Assembly: GCA_036675035.1 (NCBI GenBank) | Contig: JAKFFO010000151.1 | Span: 1-8,941 of the forward strand | Length of the DNA: 8,941 nucleotides | Source: MESE01 sp036675035 | GTDB lineage: Bacteria; Pseudomonadota; Gammaproteobacteria; Burkholderiales; Burkholderiaceae_D | Direction of reading: 5' to 3' | Shown: positions 1-5,694 of the stretch, piece after piece | How the letters are laid out: each line of letters opens with the position of its first letter | How positions within the stretch are numbered: the first letter of the stretch is position 1 | Made by a program: the position numbers and the translations under genes | The notes under the pieces: generated by a model | What the model saw: only the letters and a program-made list of their open reading frames with translations | The model's database searches: none | Told to the model about the DNA's origin: nothing

Positions 1-210
1 CTTGAGCCAGTGGCTAAGCTGACCATCCGGATCGAGCGTGGCTTGAAAAGGGTAGCCGTTGATGGTGCCCTCCGCTGATGCTCTACCACGCCTCGGCAAC
101 TTGTCACTGGTGGCTTTTGGTAGAACAAGAAAGGCCCATGAGTCGTCTTTTCCGGGTTTCGCCGGGCGAAGTAATCTTGTCTTGAATGTAGATGCATCTG
201 TTTTTGCCAT
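1..210 (-). CDS. DUF1905 domain protein, N-terminal part, cut by window edge
   Basis: An open frame runs from an ATG at 210 to the left edge with no stop, giving 70 residues that begin MAKTDASTFKTRLLRPAKPG. The segments WAFLVLPKA (residues 25-33), PRRGRASAEGTINGYPF (39-55) and ATLDPDGQLSHWL (57-69) follow the DUF1905 pattern, a small beta-barrel-like domain. In many proteobacteria it stands alone or is followed by a YdeI/OmdA-type C-terminal domain; what follows here lies outside the window. No biochemical function is established for the domain. The start is supported by AAAGG about nine bases upstream, a modest ribosome binding site. It lies 96 bases downstream of the GFA-type gene on the same strand, so co-transcription is possible. 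The family call rests on recalled motif similarity. Confidence 0.72.
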   Translation of the reverse strand, partial: MAKTDASTFKTRLLRPAKPGKDDSWAFLVLPKATSDKLPRRGRASAEGTINGYPFQATLDPDGQLSHWLK

Positions 211-306
211 TTGAGAATACCTTTGATGAGTAACGTTCCGGTTCATCGGCAGGCCGAGCGAAAAGAGGGCAAACCGCTGGAACCGCTTGCCGGGCCGCGG
301 CGTGCT

Positions 307-732
307 TCACAAGTGCCGCGTCTCGGCGGGCGGGGAATCCCAATTATTGCTGCGGCCGTCCTCGTATTGAATCGGTGCCAGGGCCAGCTCTTCGTCGGTA
401 GCGTTGTCCAGGCAAGCTAGATTAACAGCATGGAATTCGCCGTTAAAGGGTGCGACTTCCAGATACCCCTTGCTGAATGCGCGCACACCACATCGACTGC
501 AGAAGAAATGATGGATATCTCCTTCGGGCCAATCGGATGGTGAAGCCTGGTAGTCCGTCAGCGAGTCGGAACCTTGCTTGAGGCGAAATGCGCCCGCCAT
601 CGCAAAGATTTTCCAAAATCTTGTTTTGGTACAGAACGAGCAGTTACAGCGCCTGGTGCCTTCAGCCAAATCCAGATCACACTCGAACTGTACTGCACCG
701 CAGTGGCAGCTGCCTCCATACATTTTCTTCAT
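307..732 (-). CDS. GFA family (CENP-V/GFA domain) zinc protein
   Basis: A 141-residue protein of the glutathione-dependent formaldehyde-activating (GFA) family, which covers many small zinc-binding proteins, most with no proven activity. The expected cysteines are visible: C9-x-C11 in GGSCHCGAVQFEC, C29-x-C31-xx-C34 in RRCNCSFC, and C78-xx-C81 in HFFCSRCGVRAF. These make the structural and catalytic zinc sites of the fold. The length is typical for a single-domain member, and I see no signal peptide or membrane segment, so it should be cytosolic. The start at 732 is chosen because GGAG lies eight bases upstream; a second in-frame ATG (M4) follows closely. It sits between the DUF1905 gene and the four-helix membrane protein on the same strand, separated from the latter by 148 bases. 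The family is secure; a role in formaldehyde removal is not shown and many homologues lack it. Confidence 0.95.
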   Translation of the reverse strand: MKKMYGGSCHCGAVQFECDLDLAEGTRRCNCSFCTKTRFWKIFAMAGAFRLKQGSDSLTDYQASPSDWPEGDIHHFFCSRCGVRAFSKGYLEVAPFNGEFHAVNLACLDNATDEELALAPIQYEDGRSNNWDSPPAETRHL

Positions 733-880
733 GCGTTCGTCTCCAGTCGGTTATAGCGGCACACTTCTCAAGGGCGCGGCCAAACGCTCAGCATCAAGCG
801 CGCGTTCCCACACCGCGTGGATGGTACGGTTGGTCCCCGGCTTTGCGAGATTGCATTGCGCGTCATGCTACACCCCGGCG

Positions 881-1312
881 TCACAGCGTTGCCCACAAGG
901 AAACCGTACCGAAAGTATAGAGCAATCCCAGAACCAGACAGACGCTCGAAGACACCAGCCAGAACGTGTTGGAGTTTTCCGGGAACGCAGGTCTGAGCAG
1001 CGGGAAGCAAAAGGCACGAGTGAGGTAGACAAAGCAGATTCCGGCCAGAGCGGCTTTGGTAAAAGGCAATCGCGTGATGATTCCGCCCCCCGAAAAGGCG
1101 TAGGCCGCCCAAAGAAAAAGCAGTGCCGCGATAGCAAACGTAATCAATGTCGGCCTGAGTTTATCCGCTTCGGCGGCGCGAGCCATTCGCTCGCCGGCGC
1201 CCATGAATCTGTATGCGGGAGCTCCGAGAGCAATGCATGCCAGGTGAGCGACCGCTGCAACGGCACTGAGTGCGCCTCCTGCAATTAGAGCTTGAGCGGC
1301 AACACTCATCAT
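881..1312 (-). CDS. Four-helix integral membrane protein, unrecognised family
   Basis: A 143-residue hydrophobic protein with four predicted transmembrane helices at about residues 8-30, 55-76, 85-105 and 116-137. The loop after helix 1 has the distinctive sequence APAYRFMGAGERMARAAEAD (31-50), rich in charge and likely conserved. The fold size is reminiscent of small DoxX-like or DUF-type inner-membrane proteins, but I cannot assign a family and give no function. The start has two adjacent ATG codons (MMSV). AGGAG lies four bases before the first and seven before the second, so translation may really begin at the second (position 1309). The gene begins 24 bases after the stop of the DUF2834-type gene on the same strand, which suggests one transcript for two small membrane proteins. 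Confidence 0.82.
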   Translation of the reverse strand: MMSVAAQALIAGGALSAVAAVAHLACIALGAPAYRFMGAGERMARAAEADKLRPTLITFAIAALLFLWAAYAFSGGGIITRLPFTKAALAGICFVYLTRAFCFPLLRPAFPENSNTFWLVSSSVCLVLGLLYTFGTVSLWATL

Positions 1313-1336
1313 TGATCTCCTGAGGATTTACCTGAA

Positions 1337-1723
1337 TTAAGCCGAGCCGCGAAGCTGTGTCGGCGTAGGCGACTTGTCAGGCGCAGCATGGCTGGTCTGC
1401 CCGCGCATGAGCTGTTCCCGGCGTGCCAGGTACAGCGGAAACGCGAAGGCAAGGCCCACGCCGAAGGACAAAGCAATATAGAGCCATGGCGCAGGACTGG
1501 CCGTACGCTTTCGTTCTCCGATTATCCAAAACGAGAACACCGCCGCGGACCAATAGACGTCGACGGTAATCGAGGATGTGAGCGGATTCGCGAACGCACT
1601 GCCGAAGAATCCGGAGGGAAGTATGCTGCCGCCGCTCGCGAAGTACTCAATATTGAAGTACCACGTAGCGACCAAACCGAGAGCTGCAAAGATAAAGTAC
1701 AAATTTTCCGTACGAATTGGCAT
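1337..1723 (-). CDS. DUF2834-type small membrane protein
   Basis: A 128-residue membrane protein with three likely helices at about residues 8-24, 52-68 and 79-100, then a polar, proline-rich tail (RREQLMRGQTSHAAPDKSPT and onward). The central stretch FANPLTSSITVDVYWSAAVF (44-63) matches the pattern I associate with DUF2834 (FANPxxxxxxxDVxxSAxVF). The function of the family is unknown. The frame stays open upstream to a TTG at 1744, giving 135 residues. I prefer the ATG at 1723 because the first helix begins shortly after it and neither site has a good ribosome binding site. The next gene starts 24 bases downstream and encodes another small membrane protein, so the two may act together. I saw no clear promoter upstream. 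Confidence 0.74.
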   Translation of the reverse strand: MPIRTENLYFIFAALGLVATWYFNIEYFASGGSILPSGFFGSAFANPLTSSITVDVYWSAAVFSFWIIGERKRTASPAPWLYIALSFGVGLAFAFPLYLARREQLMRGQTSHAAPDKSPTPTQLRGSA

Positions 1724-1871
1724 GGCGATAGTGTCGCTTTTCAAAAAATCGGTTTCTTAGAAAGCTGCATGGGGCGACTGGCGAAATCGTGCATAAGGGA
1801 CTCACGCAATAATAACTTATTGAGCTTTACGTTGATGAGTGACAGCCGAGCATATTGAGCCATTCGAGCCC

Positions 1872-1946
1872 CACTTGCAGGACGCGTATCCGCTTGCATG
1901 CGGATACCGCTACGCAGGCGAGCAGCATGCTGCTCGAATTCCCTGC
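1872..1946 (-). repeat. Palindromic repeat family, copy 1
   Basis: On the minus strand this reads a GGGAATTCG start, the palindrome CGAGCAGCATGCTGCTCG (1919-1936), CCTGCGTAGCGGTAT, then TGCAAGCGGATACGCG and CCTGCAAG. It contains a second hairpin, GTATCCGC (1886-1893) with GCGGATAC (1900-1907) around a six-base loop. The same order of blocks recurs at 2039-2100, 2233-2309 and 5426-5501, which defines a family in this window. Confidence 0.8.
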
Positions 1947-1957
1947 TTCGCCCCTAA

Positions 1958-2008
1958 CCCTCCCTGCCCGAGGGAGGGAACTTAATCCCTTCCCCCTTGC
2001 AGGGAAGG
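1958..2008. repeat. Double hairpin of the CCCTCCC/GGGAGGG intergenic type
   Basis: Two stems stand side by side: CCCTCCC (1958-1964) with GGGAGGG (1972-1978), and CCTTCCC (1988-1994) with GGGAAGG (2002-2008). This layout is typical of the C-rich/G-rich hairpin repeats scattered between genes in many proteobacteria. A related single stem occurs at 6624-6647. No T-run follows either stem, so I do not call it a terminator. Confidence 0.7.
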
Positions 2009-2038
2009 TGGAGCAAGGAATCCGGATCGCATGGTAGA

Positions 2039-2100
2039 GCAGGGGCTTCGTGGCGCACGCGCCGCGCCTGCGTAACGGTAACGCCTTGCAACGCGTTACT
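2039..2100 (+). repeat. Palindromic repeat family, copy 2
   Basis: Reads GCAGGGGCTTCGTGGCGCAC, then CGCCTGCGTAACGGTAACGC and TTGCAACGCG. It aligns block for block with the reverse complement of copy 3 (2233-2309) and with copy 1. The central palindrome has decayed here compared with copies 1 and 4. Confidence 0.7.
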
Positions 2101-2232
2101 CCTCCGCTTGCGGAACGGATTGCGCCTGCAAGCGAGATCTCCCGGCTAGGATGGGGGTAATGCACGTCAACCATTTATGAAATTCTCAATAGCATTTTTG
2201 CTGGCCGTAGCCTGCGCGCTGCAGCGTTGCCC

Positions 2233-2309
2233 GTCCCTTGCAGCGCGTATCTTCGCCTGCAAGCGAAGGCCGTGTCGCAGGCGGATCGCATGCATCACGA
2301 AACCCCTGC
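2233..2309 (-). repeat. Palindromic repeat family, copy 3
   Basis: On the minus strand it reads GCAGGGGTTTCGTGATGCAT, then CGCCTGCGACACGG, CGCTTGCAGGCG, ATACGCG and CTGCAAGGGAC. It faces copy 2 head to head, so the two form an inverted pair: GCAGGGGCTTCGT at 2039-2051 against ACGAAACCCCTGC at 2297-2309, with 12 of 13 bases complementary. Confidence 0.7.
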
Positions 2310-2539
2310 CGCACCCTGCCGCCACGGCCGGCAAGATACTAATTTATTCCTGCGCGAACCCCAAACACCTGAACCGATCCTTCCGCCAGAATTCCAGCCT
2401 GCCTTTCTAAAATTATCGCGCTTTGCATCGCGTTTCATAAAATATCCTGACGGCGGAATGGCGCAGCTTCCGACCGCAATTCGCTTTTTACCCTATACTT
2501 CTTTCAGTCTTCCTCTGTTGCGCGTGTCGCCGACTTGCC

Positions 2540-3682
2540 TTGAAACTCCTCGCATTGATTGCCATGATGGTGCTGGCGCATATCTCCTTCACGGGAAGCC
2601 GCGTCGCATTAACGCTGTTTGCAATCGACCTGGGAGCCAGCCCTTTCAAGGTGGGATTCCTGATGAGCCTGCTGGCGGTGATTCCGATGTTCCTGTCGGT
2701 GCATGCCGGCCGATGGACCGACCGCGTCGGAGTGTTCAGGCCCACGCTGATTTCGCTGACCTTGCTGGTTGTGGGCGCCATGCTGCCAGCGCTGTTCCCG
2801 ACACTCGAAGGCATGTATGGCGCCAGCGTGCTGCTCGGCTCGGGATTCATGCTTACGCATGTGGCGATCAACAATGCGGTCGGTCACGCGAGCACACCGC
2901 AGAACCGCACCAACGCGTTTTCCTTTCTGGCAGTCGGGTTTTCGACTTCGACCGTACTCGGTCCGGTGATCGCCGGTTTCATGATCGACTTTGCGGGCCA
3001 CGTATCCACCTTCTGGACATTGGCGGCATTTCCGTTGGTAGCGTTGATTCTGCTCGGCGTGACGCAGAGAGCCAGACCTGCGCCGATTCCCCGTGTCGCG
3101 CCGGCCGGCAATGCACGGGTTGTCGACTTGTTGCGGCACGCGCCGTTGCGTGCGGTATTCATCGCCAGCGGACTGCTGTCGATGGGATGGGATTTGTTTA
3201 CGTTCATGGCGCCGATTCAGGGCGCGCGCATCGGGTTGTCGGCTTCCACCATCGGTCTGATCATGGGTTCGTTCGGCGTCGGCACTTTCGTGGTCCGACT
3301 TGCGATGGGCCGCATCGTGCGCAGATTCACCGAGTGGCAGATTCTTACCGGAGCGCTGGCCATCACGACCTTCGTCTACCTGCTGTTTCCGCTGTTTACT
3401 TCGGTTCCGGTTCTGCTGGCGCTGGCTTTTCTGCTTGGTCTGGGCCTGGGTTCCGCGCTGCCGATGATCATGAGCCTGATCCACATCACCGCGCCGCAGG
3501 GTCGCACCGGCGAAGCGGTCGGCGTGCGCTCGACGCTTATCAATGCGAGTCAAACCGTATTGCCGCTGTTTTTCGGTGCGGTCGGTTCGGCATTGGGAAC
3601 GGTGCCGGTATTCTGGGCGCTGGCCGCCATGCTGGGATGGGGCGGCATATTTGCCGGCCGCAGGGCGCGAACGCGCAAGTAG
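2540..3682 (+). CDS. MFS transporter, 12 transmembrane helices
   Basis: A 380-residue inner-membrane protein of the major facilitator superfamily, expected to move a small molecule using the proton gradient or by facilitated flow; the substrate cannot be told. The loop between helices 2 and 3 carries the MFS motif A as GRWTDRVG (residues 57-64), and a weaker equivalent, MGRIVRRF, stands in the second half, as expected from the two-fold repeat. About twelve hydrophobic segments fill the chain and the length is normal. The start is a TTG at 2540: the frame is open upstream to a stop at 2438 but has no ATG or GTG there, and the first helix starts at once (KLLALIAMMVLAH). ATG codons at residues 9-10 fall inside that helix, so they are unlikely starts. 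No clear ribosome binding site is visible, which leaves the exact start uncertain. It is alone on its strand; a short palindrome TTCGCGTCGCGAA (3704-3716) follows the stop. Confidence 0.94.
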   Translation: MKLLALIAMMVLAHISFTGSRVALTLFAIDLGASPFKVGFLMSLLAVIPMFLSVHAGRWTDRVGVFRPTLISLTLLVVGAMLPALFPTLEGMYGASVLLGSGFMLTHVAINNAVGHASTPQNRTNAFSFLAVGFSTSTVLGPVIAGFMIDFAGHVSTFWTLAAFPLVALILLGVTQRARPAPIPRVAPAGNARVVDLLRHAPLRAVFIASGLLSMGWDLFTFMAPIQGARIGLSASTIGLIMGSFGVGTFVVRLAMGRIVRRFTEWQILTGALAITTFVYLLFPLFTSVPVLLALAFLLGLGLGSALPMIMSLIHITAPQGRTGEAVGVRSTLINASQTVLPLFFGAVGSALGTVPVFWALAAMLGWGGIFAGRRARTRK

Positions 3683-3797
3683 CCGGATCAATCGAAACTG
3701 ATTTTCGCGTCGCGAAGTAATTGCCGGCGCAGCTGCGATTAACGCGCGCAAGCCGGTTTTTGATATTGCGTGCCGATCACTGGATCAATCACGAAGA

Positions 3798-4085
3798 TCA
3801 GGTTCGACCGGCTCGCGTCTTGGGTGTAACTTCCGTTTCACCGCGGCCCGCCTTGCCTGATTCATCAGTGGTTCGCTTGACAGTTTTTTCAACGCCGCGC
3901 TGTTCCCGCAAATCGGTATCGACCTGGCCGCTGGTGACGTCGACATACGCCTGCCTGATCACGTCGCGCTGACCGCTCTCCTGACTATCGCTCGATTCAT
4001 CGTGCTCATGCGGCTGGCGCGGAATCGCGTCTTTTCTGGCCGGCTTGTCGGTCCTTACCTGAAACGGTGTTCCATTGTTCTTCAT
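3798..4085 (-). CDS. Small hydrophilic, probably disordered protein of unknown function
   Basis: A 95-residue protein almost without hydrophobic residues and very rich in D, E, K, R, S, T and Q. The only block that looks able to fold is RDVIRQAYVDVTSGQVDTDL (40-59), continuing to about residue 67; this resembles a conserved block I recall from small uncharacterised proteins of Burkholderiales. No signal peptide, membrane segment or catalytic motif is visible, and I assign no function. The start is the ATG at 4085, because GAGGAG lies eight bases upstream; an in-frame ATG at 4124 lacks such a site. The gene converges with the MFS gene (115 bases between the stops). A perfect nine-base inverted repeat at 4164-4185 lies about 80 bases upstream and could be an operator. 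Confidence 0.72.
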   Translation of the reverse strand: MKNNGTPFQVRTDKPARKDAIPRQPHEHDESSDSQESGQRDVIRQAYVDVTSGQVDTDLREQRGVEKTVKRTTDESGKAGRGETEVTPKTRAGRT

Positions 4086-4163
4086 CCCTGTTACTCCTCG
4101 CATTCGAAAATGGCATGTCGGCAATTGCCTTCTTCCAGCAACGCCCCTTGCTTGTTTGGAGTC

Positions 4164-4185
4164 GGGGAATCTGCAGAGATTCCCC
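4164..4185. repeat. Perfect 9-base inverted repeat upstream of the small hydrophilic gene
   Basis: GGGGAATCT (4164-4172) and AGATTCCCC (4177-4185) are exact complements around GCAG. It lies between the stop of the nitronate monooxygenase gene (4250) and the start of the small gene (4085), both on the minus strand. Neither strand has a T-run after the stem, so an operator or an mRNA 3' stem is as likely as a terminator. Confidence 0.6.
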
Positions 4186-4249
4186 TGATCAGGACTCTAT
4201 TTTCCGATGAAGAACGGGAGGTTTGTGCTTTAACAATCTTGCGTTGAAT

Positions 4250-5212
4250 TTACAGTGCGAGACGCTTTCTTGCAGCGTCATACTCGGCTTTCAGGCGCTG
4301 CGCCATTTCAGCAACGGTGGGCACGTCGTCCATCAGGCCGACGCCTTGCCCGGCGCCCCAGATATCGCGCCATGCCTTGGCTTTGCTGCCGCTTCCACCG
4401 CCGAAATTCATCACCGACTTGTCGGCCTGCGGCAGATTCTCGGGATCGAGGCCGGCGACGACGATCGATTTTTTCAGGTAATTGCCGTGCACGCCGCTGA
4501 ACAGGTTGGTATAGACGATATCGGCTGCGGAAGATTCTATGATCGCTTGTCGATAGGCATCATCGATGTTCGATTCCTTGGTCGCCAGCCAGCGCGAGCC
4601 GATATAGGCGAAATCGGCGCCGATCGCCTGGGCGGCGAGTACCGAGTCGCCGGTGGCGATCGAGCCCGACAGCGCGATCGGGCCGTCGAAGAATTTACGC
4701 ACTTCGCCGACCAATGCGAACGGCGACAAGGTACCGGCATGGCCGCCTGCACCGGCCGCGACCAGGATCAGCCCGTCGACGCCCGCTTCCAGCGCTTTCT
4801 TTGCATGGCGAATCGAAATTACATCGTGCAGCACGATGCCGCCATAGCTATGGATTGCATCCAGCATTTCCTGCGGCGGCGCGCGCAGCGATGAGATGAT
4901 GATCGGAATCTTGTGTTGCACGCACACCGCGACGTCCTGTGCCAGGCGATCGTTGGATTGATGCACGATCTGGTTCACGGCGATCGGTCCGACCTTTGCT
5001 CCCGGATTGGCTTCGCGGTAGGCGGCCAGGTCGGCCTGGATCTCGGTGAGCCAGGTATCGAGCATTTCAGCCGGCCGCGCATTCAATGCCGGAAAGGAAC
5101 CGACGATGCCGGCCTTGCATTGCGCAGTGACCAGCGCCGGGCCGCTGGCAATGAACATTGGAGAGGCGATGACGGGGAGACTCAGATTTTGCAATGCGGC
5201 AGGCAACGCCAT
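4250..5212 (-). CDS. Nitronate monooxygenase family flavoprotein (2-nitropropane dioxygenase-like)
   Basis: A 320-residue FMN-dependent TIM-barrel protein. Characterised members oxidise alkyl nitronates such as propionate-3-nitronate, a toxic plant and fungal product, but the family also holds enoyl reductases and many untested enzymes. Visible signatures: PVIASPMFIASGPALV near the N-terminus (13-28), the VAAGAGGHAG loop (151-160) with H158 as the likely catalytic histidine, phosphate-binding ALSGSIATGDS (180-190) and GADFAYIGSRWLATKE (198-213), and WGAGQGVG near the C-terminus (285-292). The length is normal and there is no signal peptide, so it should be cytosolic. The ATG at 5212 has GAGG five bases upstream. 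It is divergent from the acyl-CoA gene set, with 482 bases between the starts. A TATAAT hexamer and a leader hairpin precede it. The shared intergenic region hints at a link with acyl-CoA metabolism, but that is inference. Confidence 0.94.
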   Translation of the reverse strand: MALPAALQNLSLPVIASPMFIASGPALVTAQCKAGIVGSFPALNARPAEMLDTWLTEIQADLAAYREANPGAKVGPIAVNQIVHQSNDRLAQDVAVCVQHKIPIIISSLRAPPQEMLDAIHSYGGIVLHDVISIRHAKKALEAGVDGLILVAAGAGGHAGTLSPFALVGEVRKFFDGPIALSGSIATGDSVLAAQAIGADFAYIGSRWLATKESNIDDAYRQAIIESSAADIVYTNLFSGVHGNYLKKSIVVAGLDPENLPQADKSVMNFGGGSGSKAKAWRDIWGAGQGVGLMDDVPTVAEMAQRLKAEYDAARKRLAL

Positions 5213-5247
5213 GGCGACCTCACGGTATGGGAAAGAATTGAATGACC

Positions 5248-5264
5248 GACCCGCTGTCCGGGTC
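5248..5264 (-). promoter_or_regulatory. Hairpin in the probable 5' leader of the nitronate monooxygenase gene
   Basis: GACCCG and CGGGTC pair around a five-base loop, 36 bases before the start codon and just downstream of the predicted transcription start. A stem here could affect mRNA stability or translation; no known riboswitch pattern is recognised. Confidence 0.4.
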
Positions 5265-5281
5265 GATGATTGAAGTTTTTG

Positions 5282-5287
5282 ATTATA
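5282..5287 (-). promoter_or_regulatory. Candidate -10 box of the nitronate monooxygenase gene
   Basis: On the minus strand this is an exact TATAAT, preceded by an AT-rich tract (TTCTTTTTTTATCC). Initiation would fall near 5275, giving a leader of about 60 bases. No good -35 hexamer is seen at normal spacing, so the promoter may be weak, activator dependent or helped by the AT tract. Confidence 0.45.
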
Positions 5288-5359
5288 GGATAAAAAAAGA
5301 ACGATCGTGCTAGATTACAGACTCTAGAGAAAAAAGCCTTGAATCGCTTAATATCATTG

Positions 5360-5668
5360 GAACTCATGTCATGAATAGGAGGGCGCGCGAAGGTGGTCTG
5401 GACGGATGCAGCACAAGGCGGTGTAGCGGGAAATTCGAGCAGCATGCTGCTCGCCCGCGTAACAGCATGGGCCTGCAAGCCAATGCGCGCCCTGCAAGGG
5501 ACGCGATGCACAGGGTGGTTCCCTGTGCAAGCGGCGCAACGCGGTGATGCGCCGTCCAGACCACCTTCCCGAAGGGTTCGCATCGGAATCGACGCTGGAC
5601 TGCGTTGCGCCCCTTGCCAGCCCCGATTCTGATGCGAACGCGCACCCTCCTATTCATGACATGAGTTC
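5360..5668. repeat. 309-base element with long terminal inverted repeats and nested stems
   Basis: The ends 5360-5389 and 5639-5668 are reverse complements with one mismatch in 30, and the outer 24 are perfect. Left end: GAACTCATGTCATGAATAGG; right end: CCTATTCATGACATGAGTTC. Inside, 5389-5405 pairs exactly with 5552-5568 (GGTGGTCTGGACGG against CCGTCCAGACCACC). 5576-5591 pairs with 5624-5639 with one mismatch in 16. Smaller stems are TGCACAGGG/CCCTGTGCA (5507-5515 and 5521-5529), CGGCGCA/TGCGCCG (5532-5538 and 5548-5554), and the 18-base palindrome at 5436-5453. The frames through it do not look like a protein. It could be a non-autonomous mobile element, a repeat-built regulatory region or a structured RNA. 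I see no clear target duplication at its ends. Confidence 0.8.
5426..5501 (+). repeat. Palindromic repeat family, copy 4 (inside the 309-base element)
   Basis: Reads GCGGGAAATTCG, the palindrome CGAGCAGCATGCTGCTCG (5436-5453), CCCGCGTAACAGCATG, CCTGCAAGCCAATGCGCG and CCTGCAAGGGA. The 18-base palindrome is identical to that at 1919-1936, and the following blocks match copies 1-3. Confidence 0.8.
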
Positions 5669-5694
5669 TAACCAACCATCGCGCAGGAGACACC

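Larger units (their letters stand above)
1745..2539. other. Gene-free, repeat-rich stretch before the MFS gene
   Basis: I see no credible gene in these roughly 800 bases. The segment 1872-2309 is a mosaic of inverted repeats: three copies of one palindromic repeat family, a double hairpin at 1958-2008, and an 18-base perfect palindrome at 1919-1936. An ATG at 2177 opens a 77-codon frame whose start (MKFSIAFLLAVACA) looks like an export signal, but it runs straight into a repeat copy and has no ribosome binding site. The last 200 bases (2310-2539) are unique sequence and should hold the MFS promoter. A TATACT hexamer at 2494-2499 is the best -10 candidate, without a good -35. Confidence 0.7.

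Noticed and set aside
768..866. A 32-codon minus-strand frame starting 14 bases after the four-helix membrane gene
   Set aside because: No clear ribosome binding site, no hydrophobic or domain pattern, and too short to judge; the 148-base gap is better left as non-coding.
1872..2309. The clustered repeats as a CRISPR array
   Set aside because: The copies are in both orientations, diverged and unevenly spaced, with no equal-length spacers and no cas gene nearby.
2227..3720. A 497-codon plus-strand frame overlapping the MFS gene
   Set aside because: Its first part runs through repeat DNA and the rest is the MFS gene in another frame, with low-complexity composition.
2609..3751. A 380-codon open frame on the strand opposite the MFS gene
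   Set aside because: It is very rich in arginine, glutamine and histidine, has no recognisable domain, and mirrors the codons of a clear transporter; a typical high-GC shadow frame.
4164..4185. The inverted repeat as a Rho-independent terminator of the nitronate monooxygenase gene
   Set aside because: The stem is good, but no T-run follows on the minus strand, so I list it only as an inverted repeat.
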